From Dendrolimus kikuchii (lineage: Eukaryota; Arthropoda; Insecta; Lepidoptera; Lasiocampidae), in NCBI GenBank assembly GCA_019925095.2, contig CM034391.1, positions 2,879,051 to 2,943,050 of the forward strand: 64,000 nt of DNA, read 5' to 3'. Below are positions 33,530-45,100 of this stretch, piece by piece. Every line of letters begins with the position of its first letter. Positions within the stretch are counted from its first letter, which is position 1. The notes under the pieces are model-generated. The model had not been told where the DNA came from and searched no databases. It saw only the letters and a program-made list of their open reading frames with translations. A program made the position numbers and the translations under genes.

Positions 33530-34579
33530 CACTTTATTTACCTATATTAAATTATAATTTTCTTTCGAAGTAATATTCATTTGATTAATACTGTTACAAC
33601 CTAGGCGCCAACAAAGACAAATTCCACGTACAGAATTGTAGAAGCACATTTTTTACCCGTCGGCATTTGAACTAATAAGATTGAAACTATTGTAATTCTT
33701 TTATGATCGTCTCCTTTTGTTTACTTATTTATTGGCATACGTTACTAGAGAACAGCCTATTGTTCTATTGTTCACGGCCGCTTGCGGCTGTAATCATTAG
33801 CCAGGTGTAATGGATATAAAGTACAAGCTGATTCTAAGAAATGCGGAAAATTTTATTATTAGATGGAGCTTATAAATGCTGGAAGCTTATGGAAAATTCT
33901 GACCCAGGACGATGAAGTAAGTTTTAGCTGCCATCGCCATATAGGACCTTGTTTTTCTGTTCAATTTAGCCTTAGTACCGTTTCTGTATCCAACCAGAGT
34001 GACATGGTAAAAGATGGCGTCTTATTTAAACGTAAAAGTCACAAGTAACCGACTGCAAAAGGTCTTCACATTTTATTTGTTCTATTTACATTTTACTAAT
34101 TCACTATGAATTAAAATTTATATTAAAGAATCCTTAAGTTGTTTTAAAATCGGGGGAAGTCTTCAGTGAAGCACACTTTATGGAAATTATGTATTTACTC
34201 GTATTATTTTATGATAACTTTCATTGTGTTTACTTATAGGTTGCGCCGAGGAACACCTCCTTATAAATTCTTCCTCCCCATCCTCGCCATCAAGAAAAAA
34301 ATAAACTTTCAAAGGAAGAATGCGCAAAACACAAAAAACATTCATCTTCTATCAGTGTTGTCACCGCAAAATAATATAGTGGGAACACAATATAGAAGAA
34401 AACCATTTTAATTTAATTAAAATAACTTTAATTCTCCTAAACAAATTCTATTGAAGTGTGTGAACCCCCGGGGGACTGCAGTGTGGTGGTGGACTGGTGG
34501 TGAGGTAAGTTACTCTTCCCTTGCTACTTCTTCCACGTCCCTTTGCCTTCTCCCCCCGGCCTTCGCATCGCGCCCGTAA
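33530..34579. other. AT-rich intergenic DNA, nothing recognised
   Basis: Short open frames at 33863 and 34166 have no recognisable features. Confidence 0.4.
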
Positions 34580-35047
34580 TTATTACATACATACATACAT
34601 AACTTCACGCCAGGTCCCTTGCGGGGTAGACACGAACAACAGAGCGTCATTTAGGCCCATTCTTAGACACCTCACTTGCTTCTTTGACATTCATAACTCT
34701 TGTCATGCACACTCGTCTGTTCTGAAGGCTCCTGACATCACCCTTCGCTAGTACACGATCAATTTGATCATGGAAGGTGTGTCGTGGCCTTCCACGACTT
34801 CTGCATCCATCCACTTTTGCATTGTATATCTGTTTAGTCCTTCTTTCATCATGCATTCTTTCCACATGCCCGAACCACCGGAGCATTCCTTTCCTTACCT
34901 TCACCCCGACACTCTCTTTCAGACCAACTCTCTTTCTTACTTCGGTATTACGAACGCGGTCCGCGAGCGTCACTCCGCAGATTTTGCGCAGTGCTCGCAT
35001 CTCGACCGCGTTTACTCTACTTTCATGCTCTCTCTTCCATACCCATA
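34580..35047 (-). mobile_element. RTE-like LINE 3' end
   Basis: Minus-strand frame from about 35045 encodes VWKREHESRVNAVEMRALRK to GRPRHTFHDQ and beyond, with an (ATGT)n tail at 34586-34600. Same family as 54827. Flanking duplication not clear. Confidence 0.75.
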
Positions 35048-36235
35048 TTTTTAACATAGTTTTGACTTTATATTTAGTTTAAATTTGTTTATAATTAAAT
35101 ATAATAAAAAAAAAAAAAATATAAAAACATTTCTCTCGCTATGGAAACTGGACGCCATTCATATTTCAAATAGACTTTGGCAAACAATATGGCGGTTCCG
35201 GGAAATGGCGCGAACAAGTTTACCTGGACAAAACAAACGGTCGCCTTTTGTATTATTTACAATAGACTTTCGATCGACGCTTCGTGTGAGACGACTACAA
35301 GAATTTAGAATTACTGGTGTTTTGTGTGGAGATCGGAGAACTTTATATTTCCTATAATATTGTAAGACCGGATTATATGTAAATGAATATAACGTGATAT
35401 TTGCAACGAGATTAATGTTATGTTGCATAATTTACTTCTTTTTTGTTGATGATGTGCTTACTCTGGCAGCGAGGTGTATAATTCTCCTATTATTTAATGT
35501 ATGAGTGTGTATAATAGTTATATTATGCCAGCAGTACAAATCAAACCTATCCGTGACATACCTCCAGAAAGGAGGCCAAATTTCACGTTAATCTTTAATA
35601 TTATAAAATTCTAAACATGCGGTATCTTCACATTGAAGCCATTAAAAAAAAACAACTGGCATAGAGTGTATAAATCATGGAGAACACTATGCAATTTATT
35701 TAGATTTCTTATCTGTTTGTCAGTTTGACTGTTTGTTTGGGATTCACGTAAAAACTACAGGGCCGATTTCGATGCGGTTTTCGCTGATCGATTGCAATTT
35801 GTTAGACTTTTTCCGGAGAGTATTTAAAATGGCCAGATTAAAAAAAAACGATTTTCAATGTTTCTTTTTTACTGATCGATATCGACAGGAAATGTAATAA
35901 AATGTGTGTTTTTTTTTATCCCGGGATTCCCGCGAGAATGTTCCCGAGAACGATTTGTAGTTATTCGGATGCATAAAAAATTCCGACAGTTTTCACTAGA
36001 ACGATAGTTTACACTCTTTTTTAAATGCTGCGGTACTTTGTGTCCCGGGAATCCCCCGGGACTTCAAGTCAAGTGTGGACGAAGTCGCGGGCATATAGAA
36101 GTATTAATTAAATAGCAAAAAACACAAGCAAAAAAAGCTAAAAAAATAGCATTGAATAATGCACATTTCATGCATATTTGATTCTTTTTAGTGCCTATTT
36201 ACATGCATATGTTGCCATATTGTCAGTGTGTTTAA
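35048..36235. other. AT-rich DNA with Helitron-like fragments
   Basis: 35705-36090 has degraded Helitron-style sequence (CACGTAAAAACTACAGGGCC; end-like GACGAAGTCGCGGGCATA). 35130-35360 is open in one frame but unrecognised. Confidence 0.4.
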
Positions 36236-36239
36236 TTAC

Positions 36240-36349
36240 TTAAGAGGCCGGCAACGCCCCTGGTGTTGCAAACGTCCATAGATGACGGTAACCACCTTCT
36301 ATCAAGTGGGCCGTCCGCCTGTTTGCCTGCTTCAGGCAATAAAAAAAAG
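36240..36349 (+). repeat. Family A retroposon, 5'-truncated
   Basis: Last ~110 bases of family A with an A-tail at 36339-36347. Confidence 0.7.
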
Positions 36350-36365
36350 TGCATATTATTAATTA

Positions 36366-36610
36366 CTAGCTGTACCCGGCAGATGTTGTCTTGCCCTTAG
36401 AAATAAAAATCTAGAAACCGATTGCAGCGACATTTACCGGGACCATTAGTTAATTTAGGCCATTCTCGAATCCACTTTAATAAATACAAAAAAATCATCA
36501 AATTAGGTCCCACCGTTTACGAAGACTTTAGCGGTGCCACCTACCGGTAGATTTATAATCTTAACCATCCCGGGACCCACTTGAACAGACACAAAAATAA
36601 TGTCACCTAA
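36366..36610 (-). mobile_element. Helitron-like 3' end, second family
   Basis: CTAG at 36366-36369 after host A. On the minus strand it shares the GCCACCTACCGG and TGCCGGGTACAGCTAG-type end with the 10002 element. Confidence 0.55.
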
Positions 36611-36974
36611 ATATTGGAACCTGATTGGAACCCCTAACATAACCCACTGATTTTGCATTTAAATATGATTGTGAGTTCATTTGGACGTCTGTATGTTTAT
36701 AGTAAAATAATAACATTTCCGTGATATTACAATTTCAAAGCTTACTCATTCAAAACTACTTTAAAAGCAGTAATAATTAATGAATAAATTTAACATATAA
36801 AAAATAAATAATAAAAAATGAATATATTGTGTTTTTGTAAGAAATTCCTCGGTACAGCTAATTAATAAATAATTGTAGGAAGTTACTCATAGCGTAACAT
36901 ACGTCCAAGGTTACATGTTGATAATAAAATGATTCTACTCCAATCAGCTGGGTACATCTGTGGGACATCAAAAT
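36611..36974. other. AT-rich intergenic DNA, nothing recognised
   Basis: No supported gene or repeat. Confidence 0.45.
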
Positions 36975-36988
36975 AAAATCCATGTAAT

Positions 36989-37236
36989 GGAGTTTTTGGC
37001 GGGAACTGCAAGGGAACGTTGTGCTGTGCAGTTTTATTTTCTAAAAATGTGTAAAATTACTCTAAAATGAACAATAGTTGTAGGATATTGATAGTTTTTG
37101 AGTAGTAATTATGTGTTTTTGTGAGAAATGTGAACTGTATAGTCAAATGTGGCCTTTCAAGTTTTCACAACAACTCCATTGAACTGATACAACTACGCCT
37201 GGCTTAAAGGCCTAGTTGCCAAGCCATAAACATAAA
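36989..37236 (+). repeat. Family C retroposon, 14-bp TSD
   Basis: Begins GGAGTTTTTGGCGGGAACTG and ends GCCAAGCCATAAACAT plus an A-run. AAAATCCATGTAAT flanks it at 36975-36988 and 37237-37250. Confidence 0.85.
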
Positions 37237-37371
37237 AAAATCCATGTAATCATTTATCACTTTTCAGTTCAGTTCAATCGGTTCAGTGGTGGTAGTAGTA
37301 GAGTTTACCACAAAGACAGTCAAAGAAATCTTTGTCCATACAGCCAATTCTGATGTATAAGTCTTCGTATA

Positions 37372-37660
37372 GTAGGCTACAACCGACGCCATTCAACGGA
37401 GTTCTTCTGAAAACTCGAAAAAACAATTTTTGACTACACAGTTCACATTTATCACAAAAACATAATTAATAATCAAAAACTATCAATATCCTACAACTAT
37501 GGTTAATTTTAGTGTAATTTTACATATTTTTAGAATATAAAACTGCACACAATGTCTCCTGTCAGTTCCCGCCAAAAATTCCTTATCACTTGTTTAATCC
37601 GAATAATAAAAAGTTTTTTTTACGGCTTGGCAACTAGCCCTTTAAACCAGTCAAAATACT
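37372..37660 (-). repeat. Family C copies, broken
   Basis: 37372-37583 is a minus-sense family C body without its tail. 37614-37660 is a separate minus-sense tail fragment (TACGGCTTGGCAACTAG). Either one rearranged copy or two insertions. Confidence 0.65.
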
Positions 37661-37951
37661 GAATTAATTCTAATTAGGGATATCAATTTATTTGCGGTGG
37701 TTCTCAAAATAGCCACGGATAAGTTGTCTATCCACTCGCCAACCTGATAATGGTTGTGGAATAAAACTGATAACTGGCTGTTGGTTAGTGAATCATTCAT
37801 CCATAACATTCAGCTATAAATAGCAACATGCTGGTTTTTTACCCGGATAATTGCCGGATGCAAGGTTTTTTTTAAATTTCAGTTGGATACCATCGCTAAT
37901 TCTAATATATGAAATTAGAATGAAATATAAATAACATACATATTCATTTTA

Positions 37952-38191
37952 CGGCCTCTGTGGTGGAGTGGCCTGAGCTTTTGCCAGCCTACTTCACTGC
38001 GCGGAAGATCCGGGTTCAATTCCAGGTATAGTAAATTTCATAAACGAATTTCGTGTTATATTCGCCGAAGCTAAGCAAGTTACATTTGTATTATGAGTAA
38101 TATACAACGGACCAGTCTGAGACCGATCCCAGGCACCCAAACCAGGGGAGGTAGGCCTACAAAAACTTAACCCACTCCGTCACAGAGGCAG
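37952..38191 (+). repeat. SINE-1 fold-back: body joined to an inverted head
   Basis: Starts with the SINE-1 head (CGGCCTCTGTGG; B box GGGTTCAATTCC). It runs to about 38143, then continues as an inverted copy of the head ending CACAGAGGC. TCATTTTA (37944-37951) and TCATTTTTA (38192-38200) flank the unit, so it was probably inserted in this form. Confidence 0.7.
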
Positions 38192-38200
38192 TCATTTTTA

Positions 38201-38572
38201 CTAAGCGTTTGTCATTTAATTTTGTTATTCTTTCATGATTCAAATATATTACAGCTTTACACAATTTGTTATTATCAGTAATCGTGTATTTCCCGCAACA
38301 TGAGGTGAGTTTACATGAACAAGCTCTTAAGAACTAAAAAACAACAAAACAATCATCTGCCTGGATACTATTTACCTGTTTACTCCAACTGTATACAATT
38401 GAACAAAACAATAATATGTGTTATCAACAGCAAGCTCCGACCAAGTTTTTTTTTAAAGTCAAATTACAATCTTTTCCTGGTAGACGAGTGATACACAGTA
38501 CAGGCTGCCGCCGCATTCAGGGCCATTAGTGCAAGGACTGCGTCGCAGCCGGGTGCAGGGACCTAAAGGCGG
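38201..38572. other. AT-rich intergenic DNA, nothing recognised
   Basis: No supported gene or repeat. Confidence 0.4.
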
Positions 38573-38775
38573 GTCCACATATGATCATCTGCCCGATCCG
38601 ATCACCGACGCGTATCCTAATCGCCTATCTGGACAGTCTTGATACGCCGCTAGGTGGTGTTACGCGATACAGCTCGTTCCATTTCCAGTCAGTTTTTCTG
38701 ATCCGATTCGATCATATTTACTGGGACGCAATCTTCCAACCACGATGTGTCTGCTCCATGAATAATGGGGCACAT
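38573..38775. mobile_element. Possible DNA-transposon end (Harbinger-like)
   Basis: Begins AGGCGGGTCCACATATG directly after TAA, similar to the end of the better-supported element at 40477. The matching right end was not found with confidence, though the segment near 38715 (GATCATATTTAC) partly complements the start. Low confidence. Confidence 0.3.
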
Positions 38776-38984
38776 AGGTCAAATGCCAGAGAATTTCGTG
38801 ATATTTAATCGCATGAGTAGTTAAGACGTAAAGTCGTAACAAACTAACCTCACACATATACGTAAATACATTATTAGTGCGTCATTCACTTTGTAGAACG
38901 ATGTTATAAACGAATCAAATTAAACAAACTAAACAAAGAGAAGACAATAAATCGACACGAGCTGTGAAGAAAAGGTTAAATTAA

Positions 38985-39263
38985 GAAGAACTCCTGGATC
39001 AAGATTTTCAATATTTCACAAAGTCAGCTGCAAATCCTCAAATAAATACAATTGCATTGGATTGGTCAAGTACTCTGGACAGATAAGATCCCATGCAGAA
39101 GTTACTTGCAAAGAAAGCTATTAAAGACAGTCTATTTGAGGCGGAGCTTGGAAATTTACGTAGAGATTCCGTGACTATCGATGCTTCTTATCAAGATTTT
39201 GCCGCCCCAGAATCTTTATCGACATTCTCACCTCCTCCCAAATCACCATCACCTAGGAAGTAA
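38985..39263 (+). pseudogene. MADF-type protein C-terminal fragment (Harbinger accessory-like)
   Basis: An in-frame stretch with one internal TAA reads EELLDQDFQYFTKSAA, IALDWSSTLDR, stop, DPMQKLLAKKAIKDSLFEAE, then a Ser/Pro-rich tail ending PSPRK and a stop at 39261. I recall this pattern (LLAKKAI..LFE followed by a short tail) from the end of MADF-type DNA-binding proteins common in insects, including the second protein of PIF/Harbinger transposons. That assignment is from memory. A stop also lies directly upstream (38982-38984). No promoter or intact N-terminus seen; a dead copy. Confidence 0.4.
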
Positions 39264-39550
39264 CTGTAATAGTTTTAAAAATTGATTACCAGGTCTGTCT
39301 TAACCACACTGGGGTATGGGTGCGAAATTCAACCTTCGCTCCTTTTGCCAACAATAAAAAATATGTTCCATTTTTTAGGGTTCTGTAGCAATTTTAGAAA
39401 AAACGGCCACATATGAAAGCGTCTGCTATTCTCACATAAAGTATTTAAATACTTACATGATGATATATGTATAGAAGAGTTAGGAAAAGTGACATTAAAT
39501 TATTTGGGATAAATATAATCTAGCACTTGATGTATAAAGATATCATCAAG

Positions 39551-39820
39551 GGTTTTTGGCGGGAACTGAAAGGAGATGATGTGTGGTGCAGTTTTATTTT
39601 CTAAAAATGTGTAAAATTACTCTAAAATTAACAATACTTGTAGGATATTGATAGTTTTTGAGTAGTAATTATGTGTTTTTGTGAGAAATGTGAACTGTAT
39701 AGTCAAATGTGGCCTTTCGAGTTTTCACAAGAACTCCGTTGAATGGTGTGGATTGTAGCCTACAATATAACTGCGCCTGGCTTAAAGGCCTAGTTGCCAA
39801 GCCTTAAACATTAAAAAAAG
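39551..39820 (+). repeat. Family C retroposon, 15-bp TSD
   Basis: Plus-sense family C with A-tail. AAAGATATCATCAAG flanks it at 39536-39550 and 39821-39835. Confidence 0.85.
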
Positions 39821-39835
39821 AAAGATATCATCAAG

Positions 39836-40473
39836 CTTTTTAAAAAAAGAAACCTACTAGATATCTAGAATTTTTAGACGACGCTTGAAAAGTGGTCTTT
39901 GTCTGTAGTTTTATTTGAAAAAAGAACTAGGCCAAGTTCTTGGCAGTCTATACAGAATAAATAAACGAATAACAAATAAATAACAGTTCACATACTGTTT
40001 AATTTTAGTCAAATTTCGACTCCATTCCGTTAGTGTTGACGAGATAAAACTATTATATTATGTCTTTTATAATATCACTTTCAGAGAAGTGCTACGATCA
40101 ATGCTTTGTCAGCACAACGCTTGTTGTAGTTCCGATAGCACAACAACGTTGTGTTTATGAAATAAGTCACGTAGCCGCGTATTATTTTGGTCGTGTTATA
40201 TTATATTATGCATAGCATAGGCAGTAGCAATTTGCTTATTTGCATTTTATTTTACTTTTAAATAATGATCTCGCATGATTCATCCATTTGGCTAGTGTCA
40301 GACAAATCTTAAAATTAATACTACTCGTAGTAGTAAACCCCACAAACAGCCAGTGAAAGTGATTGTAGACGTTTGCAAAACACCAGGGGACAAGCCAACG
40401 CCAGCTTTTAGAATGGGATAATAAGGATAAGATAGAGGGATCAGATAGGAGGAATGGGATAAAAGGGATGCGA
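39836..40473. other. AT-rich intergenic DNA, nothing recognised
   Basis: No supported gene or repeat. Confidence 0.4.
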
Positions 40474-40476
40474 TAA

Positions 40477-40922
40477 GGGCTTGTCGACATCACCACGGCA
40501 CGACGCCGTTAACGTGAAACGGTGCCATGTCGCGGCGCGGCACGTTGACGTGACATGCAAATTTACGTTACACTGTCGTAAAAGTGCACGTCAACATTAC
40601 ACGTTGTCTTATAAAATTCCTGTACATTTTTCACTCACGAACCTGTGGAATAGTAGTCTCTTTCTAAATGTGGACCGCACAAGGTGTGTACTGCTCCTGC
40701 TATTGTTAAGATATAATCAATCATTTCTATCATTTTTCTATACAACTTATCGCTAGGACAATGAAACATCAACTGAGCGAGTGCATAGTAGCTACGTACC
40801 GCTTCCAACGACGTCCAACGCATCGTTCCCCGGCGACGTTGCCGTAGCGTACGTCACGTCAATGCACCGCAGGCGCAACGTTCCACGTTGATGACGTCGT
40901 GACATGATGATGTGGACATGCC
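40477..40922. mobile_element. Harbinger-like MITE, TAA target duplication
   Basis: Left end GGGCTTGTCGACATCACCAC and right end (read inward) GGCATGTCCACATCATCATG are imperfect inverted repeats extending for tens of bases (ACGACG...AACGT on each side). TAA flanks it at 40474-40476 and 40923-40925, matching the 3-bp TWA target of PIF/Harbinger elements. Non-coding. Confidence 0.65.
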
Positions 40923-41059
40923 TAAAGAAGGTTAAGAAAGATTGGAACTCTCACACATCGCACGAAAGACGAACTCGGGGCTAACCATTTCACGTCGATA
41001 TCCTCTGAGATCATAGTATCACACCGATCGAGCTGACCCTACGAGCTGTTATCAAAATA

Positions 41060-41538
41060 CATTGTAAACTCTATATAACGACACTGGAGGGACTGTGAAT
41101 TTTATTGTGTTATAGAGAGTTGTCGTTACATGGAGAGAAGTCTGTTATTTTTGTCTAACATCTTTTGCTGCACCAGTAATTTTGTTGTATTTTTTTTTTA
41201 TTCATATTTTGCGATATTGAGGCATCTTTATGATAAAGGAAGTACTTAGAAATCTCGGTATTTCGGATTTTTTTAGAATTTTCGGTATACATGATGCCGC
41301 CAGTCGAGTTTATTACGGGCTAGGATAGTAAAGCGCTAAAAGAACGTACACAGCTGCGCAGCTTTTACTAATTTTGTACTTTTTATTACTTAATTGTTGT
41401 CGTTATTGGGAGTGGGTGTAATGGTATATAGAGTATATCATTGTATGGAAAACAAGCTAAACCAACCAAAGCGAAGTGATTTCGACGCTTAAGGGAGTTT
41501 GTCGTTAAATCGACTGCCCTTATATGGAGTTTACACTA
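41060..41538. mobile_element. Tc1/pogo-like MITE, TA target
   Basis: Inverted ends CATTGTAAACTCTATATAAC and, from the right inward, TAGTGTAAACTCCATATAAG, with CGACA-type subterminal repeats. TA flanks it at 41058-41059 and 41539-41540. Non-coding, 479 bp. Confidence 0.65.
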
Positions 41539-41540
41539 TA

Positions 41541-42176
41541 ATGATACCAGCATAACTCTACCACGTCAAGGTTATACGTCAAGTTACCAGTAACTGGTAT
41601 GTCTAAGCTGCTAGCTAAAATTGACGTATTGAAGAAGAAAAAAAATCTTTTTGCAGAAAATATATAGAAATAAACCTTTCAAACGATGTATAGGTATAAA
41701 AATATTTTGTTCATAACATAAACGAGGCTGCACAAGTTTTAATTTGAAAGCTCGCAACGGGCTAGGTATCAAGTTTTCGCTTGCTGTGTTCAATGTTGCA
41801 ATACCTATATATGGAGTGAGTAATGTATGTACCTATATGGAAAAGAACAAGTAATTCAATACCAGTTCAGGATTAATCGCGTGAGAACGCAGCTCTAAAT
41901 GACCTATAGGCGGTTATTCCTATTGCCTTAAAAAGCATAAAAGACACGCGAATATCGAACGCATATACGCAACCATCTTAAATAACTTTCATAACAAAGT
42001 ATTTAGCTTATATAATAAATTGTTATCTGTGTGTATAATCTGTCTTTATTTCAAAATATTTGCAAAGATAATAATAACGTTTACTAACTAACTATTGTCT
42101 TGTGCGATCTTGTAATTTTTGGTTTGGTGAACAATAAAGTGTTGTCTATGGCTAATAACGTTGCAATCATTACAGT
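41541..42176. other. AT-rich intergenic DNA, nothing recognised
   Basis: No supported gene or repeat. Confidence 0.4.
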
Positions 42177-42177
42177 T

Positions 42178-45100
42178 TTTTTTTTTTTTTTTGTTTTGAG
42201 GCGAGGGAAAATGCTTAACCGATTTACGCACAAACTGGGTCGTTGCTAGGGGAACGACACGCGTCGGTCGGGGGCGATAACACTGCAGCAATAGTATGCT
42301 CTTGGCAGCGCTCCGTCCGCGATCGACGTCACAGAATAGTGTGGAAGACTCCGAGCGTTGCTGCACGGGCGAGCAACCCCAATACCCACTAAAAACCCCC
42401 TCCTCCCTGACGACCCTGCGCTTTGAATGTGTTGGAAAGGCTGAGATTTAGAACATAGTTACGCCCAGCCGATCCAGCGCAATAAAGTGCCTGGAGTGTG
42501 CCCTGGGAGAACACACCCCACTTCGTTGTGCGGGGGTAGAAGGTCCTTTGCTCTTCCTAGCAAGCTAAAGGCCCCCCGCGGTAAACGGAACCTAACTCAG
42601 GGAGGGAAGTAATGCGCGTACCTGCCTCTCCGGGTGCCAGCTGAAGGCCGGCGACCTCGAGAAGACGCATTAGCACGCGCTGCAGGACTTCTCTCCCTGT
42701 CTCGTTCTGCGGCCTCCTTGAGTGACATTACTGTCTCGCAAAAAGTAACCGCAGCTCCCCAATTGTCGCTGCTCTGCAGCATGGCCTTGACCAAGTCGCA
42801 GAGCGAGTCGACTGGACCTACGTGCGTCTCAAGTTCGAAACGCTGCGGCGCCCATGCGGCGCACTCGACAAGCGTGTGTAACGCCGTGTCGGGCGCGCCG
42901 CACTGGCGGCAGTCCGGGGAAGGCAAGCAGCCCACAATGCGACACAGATACTTATCGAAACATCCGTGTCCGGTAAGTATCTGTGTCGTCCTGAAGGTCA
43001 GGGTGCCGCTGGTGCGGTTGACCCATTCCGTCAGCTGTGGCCTGATTGCATCCACCGTGTAGCCGCCATAGGCCGCAGGGTTGTCGAGCTCTTGAGACCA
43101 GACGGCGATCATGGAGGCGGTTTCCCGCTTCCTGATCGCCTCGATTTCGACCTGACAGAAGGACAGGCCTCTAGCTAGGGCATCCTGCCGGGTGCGGCGC
43201 ACCACTGTCAGGACGTCCGCCTGGAGATGCCAGGGCGGATCGCCTGCCAGGAGGGTGGCCGCCGTCCGCGACACTGTGCGATACCCCCGTATGGTCCTCA
43301 CGGCCAGAACCTGCTGCGCCCGTTGCAGCAGGGTTCTGTTGTGGCGGTGAAGTGCATTGGACCAGACGGGTGCACCGTACAGTGCCATACTCCTCAGGAT
43401 GCCAGAGTAAAGTTTCCGCGTCGCACCTCCCGGGCCCCCTACGTTGGGAAGCAGCCTCGAGAGTGCGCCCGCGGATTTGACGAGTTTGGGAACTAGCTGC
43501 TCAAAGTGCGCTTTGAACAGCCATTTCCCATCGAGAACTAGCCCCAGATATTTCATCTGGGGCCCTACTCTAATGGCCACCCCTTGGACCGAAACGGTCA
43601 AGTCCGCGGGGGGATTGCGAAATTTCCTATGGAACATGATGGCCTCCGTTTTCGCGGGGGAGACCCTCAAGCCCAGCCTAGCTATTCGATCTACGACAAT
43701 CGCCAACCCGGCGTTAGCGACGTCCACGGATTCCGCAAATGACGCAGCGCGTGCCGTGAGTAGGGTGTCGTCCGCAAAGCAGATCAGCCCTACCCCGGGT
43801 AGGACCGGAACCCGAAGGATCCAGTCATAACCTACGTTCCAAAGAATCGGCCCGAGGACCGACCCCTGTGGAACGCCGCACGCGACGCGTCGACGACCTA
43901 CCTCGGGATTGCCGGACTCACCGCCCTCCCAAAGGATATGTCGATCCTGCAGGTACGCGCCCAACAGCCTCGTGAGGTACGGGGGGACTCCATGCGCGCG
44001 GAGCCCCTCCCTGATCGTCTCATGAGGGAGGCTGTTAAAGGCGTTCGCTATATCTAGCGACACCGCAAGAACGACATCCTTCGCTTGGACGGCTTCGTCC
44101 GTTGACGTTCGCAGCGTCTCGAAGGCGTCCATCGTGGAGCGCCTCCGCCGAAACCCGAACTGCGTTTCTGAAAGCCCCGGCTCCACAGTGTCGAGATGCT
44201 TCACGAGCCGCTCCGCCAAGATCTTTTCGAAGACCTTAGCGACCTCGTTCAGCAGCACTATGGGCCTGAAGGCGGACGGATCGTTGGGAGGCCGACCTCC
44301 CTTGGGAATCAGGCACAAACGACCCTCCTTCCATTGCGACGGGAGCCGACCTGCGCGAATACAGGCTTCGAACAGTTCCCGCAGCTGGCCGCGTAGATGT
44401 TTAGCGGCCAGGAAGAGGAGTCGACCTGGAACCCCGTCGGGTCCCGGTGCCGTCTTCCTGCCCCGGAGCCGGTCCAGGGCAACGTCTAGTTCCCCCTCGG
44501 AGATGGAGTAAGGCTCCTCGTCCGTGGGAGTGTCGGGAACGGGTGGACCCATACTGGGGGGAGTGAAGTTTCCCGGATCCGGGAAGAGCCCGTCGATAAC
44601 CGACCGGAGCACCTCGGGTTCGAGCGTTTCCGTGACCGTGGATGTGCAAGGCCGCAACGTGTTGCGAGCCCCACGGTACGGACGCCCCCAAGGGTCCCGA
44701 TCGAGCGTCTCGAGGAGCTCGGCCCGAGCCCGGGCTTTCGCTTGCAGTATTGCAATCGAAAGGGCCTTTCTGGCCTCCCTAAACTCTCCCACGAGTCCAT
44801 TTTCCGCGACGTAGTCCGGAGGACGGCGCGCCCTGCAGCGTTTGAGCCTGTGGCTGATGATGCGAACTGCCTTTCGCATCTCGCCCAGCTCCTCGGTCCA
44901 CCAGTGGACCTGCTTGCACGGAGGCTGCCGCTTGGAGACGCGAGGCATCGCCGCGTCGCAAACCCTCGTCAGGGTCTTGCGCATGTGCTCTGCCTGCGAC
45001 TCCAGGTTCTCGAATTCGACTGGGTAGGCCCAGCTTTCCGTGAGTGCCCACTCCTCGGCCTGCTCCGAATCGAGCTTGGTAAGGGCCCAACGCGGGAAGA

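Noticed and set aside
35085..35357. 90-codon open frame
   Set aside because: Starts in a poly-A stretch. No motif and no splice or promoter support.
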